Of a stretch of DNA of 64,000 nt, positions 54,743 through 63,469 are shown one piece after another. Positions within the stretch are counted from its first letter, which is position 1; every line of letters begins with the position of its first letter. A program made the translations under genes and the position numbers. The stretch is taken from NCBI GenBank assembly GCA_020883125.1, contig JAHREW010000006.1, positions 1-64,000 on the forward strand. Direction: 5' to 3'. Below the pieces are notes generated by a model. The model had not been told where the DNA came from, made no database searches, and saw only the letters and a list, made by a program, of their open reading frames with translations. The stretch comes from Microcoleus sp. CAWBG506 (lineage in GTDB: Bacteria > Cyanobacteriota > Cyanobacteriia > Cyanobacteriales > Microcoleaceae).

Positions 54743-56035
54743 ATGAACAAGCAAAAATTAAAAGTTTTACTAATAGTAGAGCAATGCAATCCTGAATGGG
54801 CATCTGTACCTTTGGTTGGCTACAATTTTTTTCAGAAAATCAACAAGTTAGTAGATGCCACCCTCGTCACCCATATTAGAAATAAAACAGCTCTGGAAAA
54901 ACATCCAGAATATGAAAAAGTTTTCTACCTAGAAGAATCAAATTTAAACAAGCAATATTATAAGATAGTAGCAAAAGTTACAGCAAACGGGCGAGTAAAT
55001 TGGCCTCTTTATAATGCCTTGAGCTACCCAATTTATGAAGAATTTAATCGGCAAGTATATCAAAAATTTAAAACACAAATCTTGAACGGCGATTATGACA
55101 TAGTTCATGCCATTACCCCGATGATGCCACGGTATCCGTTTAAAGTAGTCACTGTATGTCAGCAGACTCCTTTTATTCTGGGGCCTGTGAATGGGGGCAT
55201 TCCCTTCCCACCAGGCTTTCAAGAAACGGCAAAACAAGAATTTGCTCAATTTAACTTTTTGAGAGCAGTGGGTCGAGCCTTAATTCCAGGTTATGTAGAA
55301 ACTTACAAAAAAGCTGACAAAATCTTAGCAGGTTCAACCTATACTTTGAATATGCTCAAAGATTTATTTGCCATTCCTGATGAAAGAATTGATTTGTTCT
55401 ACGAAAATGGCATTTCCGATGAATTTTTAAATTCGACAACTATCAAAAATAAAGATGCTAGCTTGATAAACCTGCTGTTTGTCGGAAGATTAGTCCCCTA
55501 CAAATGCGCCGACATTGTGATAGAATCGATTGGGAAATTAGACCCTGTAATTAAAAATAAAATCCGGTTAACAATAGTGGGAGACGGACCAGAAAGAAAT
55601 AACTTGGAAAACCGAGTGCAGGAACTTAAGTTAGGGGAAATAGTGAGCTTTGCCGGATGGGTGAATCAACAAGAGACTCTGGATTATTACAGGAAAGCAG
55701 ATATTTTTTGCTTTCCTTCTATCCGAGAGTTTGGCGGAGCTGTGGTAATGGAAGCTATGGCTTGCGGGCTCCCCTGCATCGTTGCCAATAATGGCGGTAT
55801 TGGTGAATATGTGAATGAAGAAACGGGTTTTAAGATAGAGCCAAATTCTAGGGAGTATCTCACCGAGGAGTTGACAAGTAAAATTAAACTGTTGGTTGAA
55901 GACGATCGCCTGCGGGAAAGTATGTCAGCGAAGGCGATGGAAAAAGCCAAAGAATTTGCGTGGGATAAAAAGGCAGAAAAGATTGTTGAAATTTATCAAA
56001 AAATGCTTGGCGAACCTCTAAACTCTAAAAGTTAA
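54743..56035 (+). CDS. Family 4 glycosyltransferase
   Basis: 430 aa, ribosome site GAGGT before ATG. GT-B fold: C-terminal Rossmann half NLLFVGRLVPYKCADIVIES, TIVGDGPERNNLE, FAGWVNQQETLDYYRKADIFCFPSIREFGGAVVMEAMACGLPCIVANNGG with the E-x7-E nucleotide-sugar motif (EFGGAVVMEAM). N-terminal part with HAITPMMPRYPF and LGPVNGGIPFP resembles mannosyl/glucosyl EPS transferases. Base composition is more AT-rich than neighbouring genes, a mild hint of separate origin. Confidence 0.9.
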   Translation: MNKQKLKVLLIVEQCNPEWASVPLVGYNFFQKINKLVDATLVTHIRNKTALEKHPEYEKVFYLEESNLNKQYYKIVAKVTANGRVNWPLYNALSYPIYEEFNRQVYQKFKTQILNGDYDIVHAITPMMPRYPFKVVTVCQQTPFILGPVNGGIPFPPGFQETAKQEFAQFNFLRAVGRALIPGYVETYKKADKILAGSTYTLNMLKDLFAIPDERIDLFYENGISDEFLNSTTIKNKDASLINLLFVGRLVPYKCADIVIESIGKLDPVIKNKIRLTIVGDGPERNNLENRVQELKLGEIVSFAGWVNQQETLDYYRKADIFCFPSIREFGGAVVMEAMACGLPCIVANNGGIGEYVNEETGFKIEPNSREYLTEELTSKIKLLVEDDRLRESMSAKAMEKAKEFAWDKKAEKIVEIYQKMLGEPLNSKS

Positions 56036-56053
56036 TGTTCAAAGACAATAAAA

Positions 56054-57403
56054 ATGGCGAGAATTTTTCTATCAGCCGGTCACGGTGGCTTTGAAAACGG
56101 GACGAGAGACCCCGGAACAGTGGCCGGTGGAACTACTGAAGCCAGGGAAATGATCCTGCTTCGGGACTTGGTGGTTGGCCAATTGCGATCGCGCGCTGTG
56201 GAAGTGCTCGCTGTCCCCGATGAACTCAGTCAAGTACAAACCATCGATTGGATTAACTCCCGGTCTCGGATTGGCGATGTGGCTTTGGAAATTCAAGCTA
56301 GTGGCGCTTCCAACCCCTCGGTGCGCGGTGCCGGTATTTTTTATATTGCCGCCAACAACCAGCGGAAAGCTGATGCGGAAATGCTGATTATGTCCTTGCT
56401 GCGGAGGTTCCCGCAGTTACCTAACCGTGGCGCAACACCGGATACGGCTACGGGTTTGGGACGGCTGATTTTTTGTCGTTGGGTTTCTATTCCTTCGATG
56501 TTAATGGAACTGGGCTTTCTGACGAACCCGGACGATCGCCTTTTGATTCAAAATCGGCGGGGAGAGATGGCGATGGGAATTGCTGACGGATTGGAAACTT
56601 GGATTCGTCCTCCTGCGGAACCTCCAACTCCTAGCCCCATTACTTATCGATCGATTAATATCAATCTCAATGGTGGGATTTATGAAGAACAGGGGGTTTT
56701 AATTAATGGGAATGCTTATATTCCCATCGATCTAGTGGATAGATTGGGCATTGATTTATCTAATATTGCCCGACTTCGCCGCGTTAGTTACAAAAATATT
56801 GTCTACGTTCAGGCGATCGAACTGCGGGATTTTCAAGTATTAGTTACTTGGGATAATGCTAATCGGACTGTGGTTTTGCGATCGAATATCCAGCCTCCCG
56901 GTCAAGTTGGCAAAATTATGGGTGCCGGAATCACCACGGAAGTGCAGTTAATGATGTTTCTCAGAGCCAATAATCCCAGCGCTTTAACGGTTTTTCCTGA
57001 CATAGCAAAGCTTTATCGCGAAGAAGCGAGGGTTGAAGGAGTCAACTACGATATTGCTTTTTGTCAAATGTGTTTAGAAACTAATTTTTTGCGTTTTGGT
57101 GACAATATTAGACCGACTCAAAACAATTTTGGAGGTTTGGCTACGGTTGGGGGAGATAGTGAAAGCGCATCTTTTGCTAGCGCCCGCATCGGTGTTAGGG
57201 CTCATATTCAACATTTAAAAGCTTACGCCAGTATTGAACCTTTGGTTCAGGAACTCGTAGATCCCCGATTTCGCTTTGTAACGCGGGGAATTGCTCCAGA
57301 AGTCGATCGACTAGGTGGGCGTTGGACAGCGGATTTGCAGTATGGCACCAAAATTACAGCCTTGGTAAGGAGGCTTTATGAATTGATGCAATCTGCCAGT
57401 TGA
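56054..57403 (+). CDS. Cell-wall hydrolase: Amidase_3 domain plus glucosaminidase domain
   Basis: 449 aa, starting 18 bases after the preceding gene. Residues 1-185 are an N-acetylmuramoyl-L-alanine amidase: zinc His in SAGHGGFENG, Glu in TTEAREM, catalytic Glu in LMELGFLTNPDD. The usual SIHA(N/D) zinc His is replaced (ALEIQASGASNPSVRG). Residues about 200-280 look like a copper-amine-oxidase-N-type stalk (GVLINGNAYIPIDLVDRLG). Residues about 290-445 are an endo-beta-N-acetylglucosaminidase (FCQMCLETNFLRFG with catalytic Glu, NNFGGLA). No signal peptide, so export is unclear; possibly a junction or polysaccharide-release enzyme. Confidence 0.85.
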   Translation: MARIFLSAGHGGFENGTRDPGTVAGGTTEAREMILLRDLVVGQLRSRAVEVLAVPDELSQVQTIDWINSRSRIGDVALEIQASGASNPSVRGAGIFYIAANNQRKADAEMLIMSLLRRFPQLPNRGATPDTATGLGRLIFCRWVSIPSMLMELGFLTNPDDRLLIQNRRGEMAMGIADGLETWIRPPAEPPTPSPITYRSININLNGGIYEEQGVLINGNAYIPIDLVDRLGIDLSNIARLRRVSYKNIVYVQAIELRDFQVLVTWDNANRTVVLRSNIQPPGQVGKIMGAGITTEVQLMMFLRANNPSALTVFPDIAKLYREEARVEGVNYDIAFCQMCLETNFLRFGDNIRPTQNNFGGLATVGGDSESASFASARIGVRAHIQHLKAYASIEPLVQELVDPRFRFVTRGIAPEVDRLGGRWTADLQYGTKITALVRRLYELMQSAS

Positions 57404-57485
57404 AGCGACTTAAACGTAGAATGCGATCGCGGTTAAATTCCCGACTTCTTAAAGAAATCGGGAGGGTGCATCTGTGTTTTTCAAG

Positions 57486-57613
57486 TATAGCAACTGCCAA
57501 GGCGATTAGGGCAGATTTTGTAGGGGCGGGTTCACCGATATCTTTCATCGGTATAGACAAATTCTATAAACCCGCCCCCACCCCACGACTTAACCACCCT
57601 GGCGGTTGCTATA
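57486..57613. mobile_element. 124-bp MITE, copy D
   Basis: Same sequence and orientation as copies at 23074, 27209 and 27442, with TA at both ends, 83 bases after the cell-wall hydrolase stop. Confidence 0.85.
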
Positions 57614-57630
57614 TATTCGTAGGGGCTCTC

Positions 57631-57711
57631 GCATGACCGCAGACAATTTATTAGTGATCACCAGATATTTACAGCGGTCATGCTTCGCCTATGCAAAATC
57701 GGAATGCTCCC
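57631..57711. repeat. Long-arm inverted repeat element, copy 2
   Basis: GCATGACCGCAGACAATTTA...TTTACAGCGGTCATGC, then TTCGCCTATGCAAAATCGGA...TGCTCCC. Partner of 52115-52202. The gap 57404-57765 contains this, MITE copy D and no gene. Confidence 0.65.
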
Positions 57712-57765
57712 AATCGGGAATCTGGGTCTGATTTTTTTTGAGAAAGTCTGTCACAACCAGATAAT

Positions 57766-58182
57766 TTAGATAACCCCCGGTCCTTTGCCACGCATATCTG
57801 TTTCGGCGGTCAGTTTACCTTCTTCACCTCTTTTATCTTTAATTTCTGCCAATATCCGCGCGCGTTCTTGGGCTTCGGCTTCTTCTTTTGCTCTCAAATC
57901 ACCCGGTTCGTCAATGTACATTTCGGGTTCGATGGCGTAATTGTTAACAAGACCTTCTTTGTCTACTGTATAGCCATCTGTAGTGCGAATACTTTCGTCA
58001 TCAGTTTGGTCGTCAGTTTTGGCATCTTGCTGATGTTGTTCTGTGGTTGTGTGCATGAAGTTGCTACCTTCACGTTCTTGCCGCGCTGCTGTTTCGGCAG
58101 GAGTGATGCCCCTGTCGTAGTGGGGGGCTTGCATATTAGATTCCATTTCTACATCTGTTGGTGTTGATTTGCTAATACTCAT
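57766..58182 (-). CDS. Small hydrophilic conserved protein
   Basis: 138 aa, strongly hydrophilic, no cysteine, no signal peptide. Contains MQAPHYDRGITPAETAARQERE, TTDGYTVDKEGLVNNYAIEPEMYIDEPGDLR and an Ala/Glu/Arg helix (KEEAEAQERARILAEI). A GAGG ribosome site precedes the ATG. I recall similar short proteins in other cyanobacteria but no function; composition resembles an intrinsically disordered stress protein. Confidence 0.7.
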   Translation of the reverse strand: MSISKSTPTDVEMESNMQAPHYDRGITPAETAARQEREGSNFMHTTTEQHQQDAKTDDQTDDESIRTTDGYTVDKEGLVNNYAIEPEMYIDEPGDLRAKEEAEAQERARILAEIKDKRGEEGKLTAETDMRGKGPGVI

Positions 58183-58632
58183 GATTTATTCCTCGGTTAT
58201 TTTTTCAAAAAGTGTCTTTGACCTATGTTTAAATACTAGACTTAAGCTCACGGATTCCCTAACTATCTTTGGTTATAGTTTCCTAACGATCGATCTTATG
58301 ACAGAAGGAATAAAAAAAACTCTCTATAATACACATCTCCTCCGACAGTCAATAACACCCAGGCGATTCCCCCTCAGCTTGGTCCCAGGGATGCCTGGTC
58401 CACAATAATTATGGGAGAGGTATCATCAATTTTTACCCCCAAGCTTACTGATTACCACTATTTGACATCTATCTAAAGGTAGGGAATGGGAAATGGGCAT
58501 TGGTGTCAACCTAAGCTCGAAAGTAGTGCCAGACTACTGTTTTACCCTGAGATCTCGATCGCCCTAGCTCCATGGCTGTTTCATTTATCCCCAAATTAGG
58601 TAAAATCATTGGGGTGTCTGAGGATAAACTGT
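58183..58632. other. Non-coding divergent intergenic region
   Basis: Lies between two divergent genes and must contain both promoters. A modest hairpin CCCAGGCGAT...ATGCCTGG is at about 58358-58400; GAGGA lies 9 bases before the start at 58633. No gene is supported. Confidence 0.5.
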
Positions 58633-61137
58633 ATGCGTTTGGTTAAATATATTGCGATCGCCATTATCAATACTTTCGGTGTCATCATCGGTATCATCTG
58701 GGTAGCAGTCCCCCAAACCCTCGCCCAACCTTCCCTCAACAACCAACTCCAAATCTCTGGGCGACAGCCAGACACCGAAACTCCCCAATCCCTTGCCGAA
58801 CTCTACAAATTGCGCGATCGCCTTAAACTAGAATTAGACCAAATTGCCAAAAATCCCGATCGCACCTCGTTTTTCTTAGAACCTTGGAAACCCCAAATCC
58901 AGCGCCAAAAATCAGAAGCTTTGGTTTTGCAACTGGCCAAAGTCAACAGTAGCATTCAAATCGAAGAAACCGCCAAAAAAACTTGGAATCAATCCGCTAA
59001 AATAGCCAGTGAAGCCGTCATCATCGGACGCACCGCCAAAAATTCTCCAGCTAGTTGGGAACAGTCACAACGTCTGTGGCAGTCCGCTATCAACACGCTG
59101 CGCCAAATTCCCCACGGTTCTTTTTTCGCTAGTGCGGCCATAGACAAAACCATCGAATATCAAGGAAGTCTAACAGTCGCTACCTACGAATTGCAAATTG
59201 CACGGAACGTACAAAAAGCCTTAGCAGAAGAACAAGAAAAACAAGAGTTAGCCAGAATAGAACTTGAGAAAAAAGAACAAGCCCGCCAAGAACTAGAAAA
59301 AAAAGAGCTTGAAAAGCAAGAACAAGCTCGTAAAGAACGAGAAAAACAAGAGTTTGAGCAAAAAGAAATAGTTCGTAAAGAACGAGAAAAACAAGAACAA
59401 GCCCGCCAAGAATTAGAGAGACAAGAACAAGCAAAACAAGAACAAGCCCGCCAAGAATTAGAGAGACAAGAACAAGCAAAACAAGAACAAGCCCGCCAAG
59501 AATTAGCAAAAAATCCACCAACTCCTCAACCAACTCTCACCCCAAATCCCAGCCCACTTTTACCCACTTCAGCGCCATCCAACTTCTTCTTTGCGGGAGA
59601 TACCAACAGAGATGGCGAAATTAATGAGCAAGATGAACCCGGTAAAGAACAATGGTCTTTGTCTAAGGGAGCCCTAGTTCTATTTAACGACAAATCGGGC
59701 GATCGACGCAAGATACCAGTTTGGCAACAAACCAAAGTTAGCGCCCCACGCCGCCCAGCAATGCTGTCTCAAGTTCACTTAAAAATGTCGGAAAACTTCA
59801 AAGGTTCTCAAATATTTATCACGGCTGATAACCTGGCTAGCCCTCACATAAATGTTTTTCAAAAAACCGGCGATGGGTGGCAAAGTGTAGACATATCAGG
59901 TACTAACCCGCTAGTTTTTAGCAAAAATATTGTCTTAGGAGTAGAAGCCAAACAATTTGCCGATCGCAATTGGAGCGGTCGGATTAATCTCAAAGCAAAT
60001 GCCATCAATAACGGTCAAGAAATAGCCTCAACAACAATTCAAATGGGCGTGACACCTTGGATAATGCCGTCCAATACCGCACCAGTTACAGAGGTTCAAG
60101 TCAGCGACAGAGGCTCAGGAAACAGCGAATTCATCTCCCAACTAAAACAAGCAGTAGAACCGACAGGAGCTAAAGTCAAAATCATCCAAGGAGAGAAAGC
60201 TTGGATGCAGGACATTCAGAAAAATGGCTACGTTCAATTTCCCGAAAAATTCCAAACCCGCAATTTGAATGTACCCATACAAAACAATAGCAATTCCCTA
60301 GGTAATTATCCTAGAAAAACAAATCCCGATGAGTATTTGAGCGTAGTCAAAATCGGCCAACCTCGCAATCTAGAGTCAGCAAATCAGTGGGCTGATGGCT
60401 ACGGAAATTTACAAGTAACACCGCCGATTCCCGGATACCCAATGGGTCGAATTTATTACGGTAATTCCGGGAATGCTAGTTTTAATCCAGAGGTACTAGA
60501 TTTTATTCAAGCTCAGCAAATTCAAGGTCCTGCGGTGGATATTGATACTTCTTGGCTATTGACTCGCCAAGTCGATGAAATTATCAATTTTATTCCCAGT
60601 ACAACTCCCGGAAAGTATATAATGGCGATCGCCAGTCCAGAAGCCGGAGTTAAGCTCCTAGAAGAATTGGCAGGAAAAGGTTACGGTGATGTTAAGATAA
60701 ATCGTGGATTGAGCAATGAAATTACAGTCAGCGCTGCTTTGAAAAATCAAGCTTTAATTAAGCACAATCTCAATTTGCAAACACAAAAACTTAATCCAAT
60801 TATCGATAAATTAAAAAGAGAATTTTCACTGACAGATGACCAAATTATTCAAATCCCGGCGATGTTTGGCTATAGCGGTTATGCTTGGTGGCCGAATCTA
60901 GTCAATTCCGTACCTGTCAATGGCAATTTGTTAGTCTCAAATCCCCGTGGGGCGCTGATTGACGGTAAGGATTATACTCAGGAAAAATTGCGTCAATTAC
61001 TACTACCTTTTGGTGTAAATGTTAGTTTCCTTGACGATAGGTATTATCAAGAACTGAGGGGGAATGTGCAGTCGGCGACAAATACTATCAGGAAGGGAGA
61101 AGAGCGACCTTTTTGGCAGTCTTTACCTAATAATTAA
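58633..61137 (+). CDS. Exported peptidylarginine-deiminase homologue lacking catalytic His and Cys
   Basis: 834 aa from ATG 58633, with GAGGA upstream; ATG 58609 would only lengthen the signal peptide. Signal sequence 1-32 (VIIGIIWVAVPQTLAQP), helical domain, Lys/Glu/Gln coiled coil about 195-300 built of AREELEKQEQ-like repeats, Pro linker, calcium-loop DTNRDGEINEQDE about 325, then PAD middle and catalytic domains to the end. Catalytic-domain landmarks match PADs: WMQD with Asp527, GNLQVTPPIPGYPMGRI, DTSWLLTRQVDE, PAMFGYSG, LVSNPRGALIDGKDY and the NVQSATNTIRK end. But the GHVDE His is Gln646 and the VHCGTN Cys is Ser814 (with Gln813), so citrullination is not expected. Probably a periplasmic or surface binding protein. 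Confidence 0.85.
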   Translation: MRLVKYIAIAIINTFGVIIGIIWVAVPQTLAQPSLNNQLQISGRQPDTETPQSLAELYKLRDRLKLELDQIAKNPDRTSFFLEPWKPQIQRQKSEALVLQLAKVNSSIQIEETAKKTWNQSAKIASEAVIIGRTAKNSPASWEQSQRLWQSAINTLRQIPHGSFFASAAIDKTIEYQGSLTVATYELQIARNVQKALAEEQEKQELARIELEKKEQARQELEKKELEKQEQARKEREKQEFEQKEIVRKEREKQEQARQELERQEQAKQEQARQELERQEQAKQEQARQELAKNPPTPQPTLTPNPSPLLPTSAPSNFFFAGDTNRDGEINEQDEPGKEQWSLSKGALVLFNDKSGDRRKIPVWQQTKVSAPRRPAMLSQVHLKMSENFKGSQIFITADNLASPHINVFQKTGDGWQSVDISGTNPLVFSKNIVLGVEAKQFADRNWSGRINLKANAINNGQEIASTTIQMGVTPWIMPSNTAPVTEVQVSDRGSGNSEFISQLKQAVEPTGAKVKIIQGEKAWMQDIQKNGYVQFPEKFQTRNLNVPIQNNSNSLGNYPRKTNPDEYLSVVKIGQPRNLESANQWADGYGNLQVTPPIPGYPMGRIYYGNSGNASFNPEVLDFIQAQQIQGPAVDIDTSWLLTRQVDEIINFIPSTTPGKYIMAIASPEAGVKLLEELAGKGYGDVKINRGLSNEITVSAALKNQALIKHNLNLQTQKLNPIIDKLKREFSLTDDQIIQIPAMFGYSGYAWWPNLVNSVPVNGNLLVSNPRGALIDGKDYTQEKLRQLLLPFGVNVSFLDDRYYQELRGNVQSATNTIRKGEERPFWQSLPNN

Positions 61138-61246
61138 CAATGGCGAATCTAGCCTAGGGAATTGGGAACCGGGGGTAATACCCATTGGTGACAACAATCG
61201 CCTGAAAGCCATGATAAATCTCGCTTTCACCCCAGTCTAGATCCCC

Positions 61247-61327
61247 CTCGCATCCCCCTTCAGAAGGGGGACGAAAGAGAAGATTCCTGTCCCCCCCCCT
61301 CTGAAGGGGGGGCTAGGGGGGATCTAA
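61247..61327. repeat. GC-rich inverted repeat
   Basis: AGATCCCCCTCGCATCCCCC...GGGGGGGCTAGGGGGGATCT with inner arms CCCTTCAGAAGGGGGA and CCCTCTGAAGGGGG. A dispersed cyanobacterial palindromic repeat. Confidence 0.65.
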
Positions 61328-61382
61328 GTTTAATAGTCAAACAGCAGTCTCTGACTGAGTTTAACGTTAAGTTGACACTAAT

Positions 61383-61510
61383 GGGTAATACCAAATCCGG
61401 GTTATCCATCCCCTTTATTGTTGAACAGGGGGAGAGGGGGAGAGAGGGGGAGGGGGAGAAATTAGTTCACTCTTTCATAAAGGGGGTAAGTAACCCGGAT
61501 TTAGTATAAT
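61383..61510. repeat. Inverted-end repeat ATACCAAATCCGGGTTA / TAACCCGGATTTAGTAT
   Basis: About 16-bp ends flank a purine-rich interior (GGGGGAGAGGGGGAGAGAGG). MITE-like; one instance only in this window. Confidence 0.55.
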
Positions 61511-61580
61511 TTGTAGGGGCTGGTTTCACAAACAATACTCGCCTCTAACAAACAATTTCGTAAACCAGCCCCCACCCAAA
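61511..61580. repeat. GTAGGGGCTGGTTT / AAACCAGCCCCCAC inverted repeat
   Basis: Arms at about 61515-61530 and 61555-61575 resemble the interior arms of the 124-bp MITE but lack its ends. The rest of 61581-61759 has no gene. Confidence 0.55.
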
Positions 61581-61759
61581 GGTAAATTGCTAAATATCTC
61601 CTAAGTACGTCCATGTAATTAAATGCAAAATCCAAATCGCTCAAAAGCTTACTGGCTTGCTATTCTTCACATCGATTTTCTTCCCTCTTCCTTCTTCCTT
61701 CTACTTAAACCCACATTCCTATGCTAATATTTATGGAAACTATGCTAGGACTTTAAGAC

Positions 61760-62014
61760 ATGGCTACCCTGGAAATAGAAAATATACCAGATGAATTGTA
61801 TAGGAGGCTGCAAGAGTTAGCCGATGCTCAACACCTCTCAATTAATGCTTTTGCGATCGCCATTTTAGAAGCTGAGTTGTCAACCAAGACCAAACCCCTC
61901 TCAGCACAACGTAAACAGTCTGTCAAATAACTATTGGCAGAAACTAACCGTCTTCGGGAGTCTCATCCGGCAAATATGCAGATAATACTAGATACTACCG
62001 CTTTAATTAGATAG
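61760..62014 (+). pseudogene. FitA/VapB-like antitoxin gene with stop codons
   Basis: ATG 61760 begins MATLEIENIPDELYRRLQEL then ADAQHLSINAFAIAILEAEL, a ribbon-helix-helix antitoxin DNA-binding domain. An in-frame TAA at 61928 ends it at 56 aa. Reading on gives LLAETNRLRESHPANMQ...DTTALIR then TAG, like the usual toxin-binding tail of this family (DLLAETNRLRExxPA). No VapC PIN toxin follows up to 62177. Probably a dead remnant of a toxin-antitoxin pair; a truncated repressor is possible. Confidence 0.65.
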
Positions 62015-62177
62015 GAGCGCGACGAATATGTTGTACCATCTATGAATTATTGCCTGTTGCACAAAAGTACCATTTTCTTGTTTTCTCAAGAGCATCGGCG
62101 TATCATCTCAATGCCCCCCGATCGCACAAATAACGTAAAATACTCAACAGCCATCTTTATACTATAATTTTATCCCT

Positions 62178-63431
62178 ATGAGTGACCAACCGGAAAACAA
62201 TCAAATTTTGACTCAGCATCCAGAAACAATTGCAACTTTAGAGTCAAACTCCCCATCAGCAGAAACTTCACCAGAAACTTCCCTAGACGAACATTCTTTA
62301 ATTACTGATTCCCAACCAGCAGAAACTTCACCAGAAACTTCCCTAGACGAACATTCTTTAATTACTGATTCCCAACCAGCAGAAACTTCACCAGAAACTT
62401 CCCTAGACGAACATTCTTTAATTACTGATTCCCAACCAGCAGAAACTTCACCAGAAACTTCCCTAGATCCACATTCTTTAACTATCGATTCCGCACCTCT
62501 GGATTTTTCTAGAGAAACTATGATAACAGCCAATATTACCCATACTAATAATGACACACAAGCGACAGTCAATCCTGCTATTACAGAAGATATTTTACCT
62601 ACTAAAATTAAATCAGAAAATAGCGCTGAAACTGCCATAAAAGAAGATATTTTAATGGCTAATTTGGAAACAGAAACAGAAAGTATTCCAAGGGATGCGG
62701 ACATCGCACCGCCAACCATTGACTATGACAATTACCCAACTCAACTAAATCAGACTCCGAATCCCGAACCTAAAAAAACAGGAGTTTGGCAAGTTTTAGC
62801 AGTTTTTCTGAGCGGAATTTTAGTTGGTTCTGTGCTGAGTTTGGGCGCTTTGTTAGCCTGGAGAATGTATCAGGAAAGAGTCAACCTGCAAATCAAATTA
62901 CCCGCCGATGTACCACTTCGTCCCAGCCCTTCCCCTATCCCCGCCACTCCGGTTAATCGACTACCTGCGATTCCCCCAGCGCCCGCAACTCCACAATCAC
63001 CTGTCTCCAGCATCCAGTCGCCCACTCCCACTCTGACACCAACCCTGTCTGGGGTGCCACAATTGGCCTCTCCATCGCCCTCAGCATCCCCCTCTGTCTC
63101 GCCCTCAGCATCCCCCTCCCCTGCTGCCCAAACGGCTGTCACTGAGCGAGTTAGCTTTCAACCAGGTGCGATCGGAGTTACTCTCAGGAATACTTTGCCA
63201 GACAACAAATCAAAGCGCTACTTACTTGAGTGCAATAGTGGCCAAAGCATGACATTAAAAGTTGAAGAAGGCAAAGTTAGCGCCGCAATTATTGCTCCTA
63301 ACGGTGAAAAAGTAGGCACTGCAAATAGCACAAGTCCGTGGGAAGGTCAACTACCCAGCAGCGGGGATTATACTATTGAACTTTCTGGCGACAATAAAGC
63401 AAACTATGGAGTTAAAATTGAAGTAAAATAG
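62178..63431 (+). CDS. Single-pass membrane protein with N-terminal 20-residue repeats
   Basis: 417 aa. Residues 28-107 are four tandem 20-residue units (AETSPETSLDEHSLITDSQP), three identical at DNA level. A membrane helix lies at about 210-232 (VWQVLAVFLSGILVGSVLSLGALLAW), with the acidic repeats probably cytosolic. A Pro/Ser linker (about 245-320, with SPSASPSVSPSASPSP) leads to a C-terminal beta domain (VSFQPGAIGVTLRNTLPDNKSKRYLLECNSGQSMTLKV) like a pre-peptidase C-terminal/SH3-type periplasmic fold. Function unknown. Confidence 0.75.
   Translation: MSDQPENNQILTQHPETIATLESNSPSAETSPETSLDEHSLITDSQPAETSPETSLDEHSLITDSQPAETSPETSLDEHSLITDSQPAETSPETSLDPHSLTIDSAPLDFSRETMITANITHTNNDTQATVNPAITEDILPTKIKSENSAETAIKEDILMANLETETESIPRDADIAPPTIDYDNYPTQLNQTPNPEPKKTGVWQVLAVFLSGILVGSVLSLGALLAWRMYQERVNLQIKLPADVPLRPSPSPIPATPVNRLPAIPPAPATPQSPVSSIQSPTPTLTPTLSGVPQLASPSPSASPSVSPSASPSPAAQTAVTERVSFQPGAIGVTLRNTLPDNKSKRYLLECNSGQSMTLKVEEGKVSAAIIAPNGEKVGTANSTSPWEGQLPSSGDYTIELSGDNKANYGVKIEVK
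62259..62498 (+). repeat. Four 60-bp coding tandem repeats
   Basis: Units begin GCAGAAACTTCACCAGAAAC at 62259, 62319, 62379 and 62439; the first three are identical and the fourth diverges after CTAGA. The repeat length keeps frame, so copy-number change would alter only protein length. Confidence 0.95.
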
Positions 63432-63469
63432 TAAATCCGTCTCTGGTTCTTATTAATTATCAATCACCA

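Noticed and set aside
59180-59533. Leu/Val-rich minus-strand frame
   Set aside because: It is the complement of the Lys/Glu/Gln coiled-coil repeats of the PAD-like gene.
62213-62719. 168-codon minus-strand frame with repeats
   Set aside because: It mirrors the 60-bp coding repeats of the membrane protein; the plus-strand frame has the membrane helix and domain structure.
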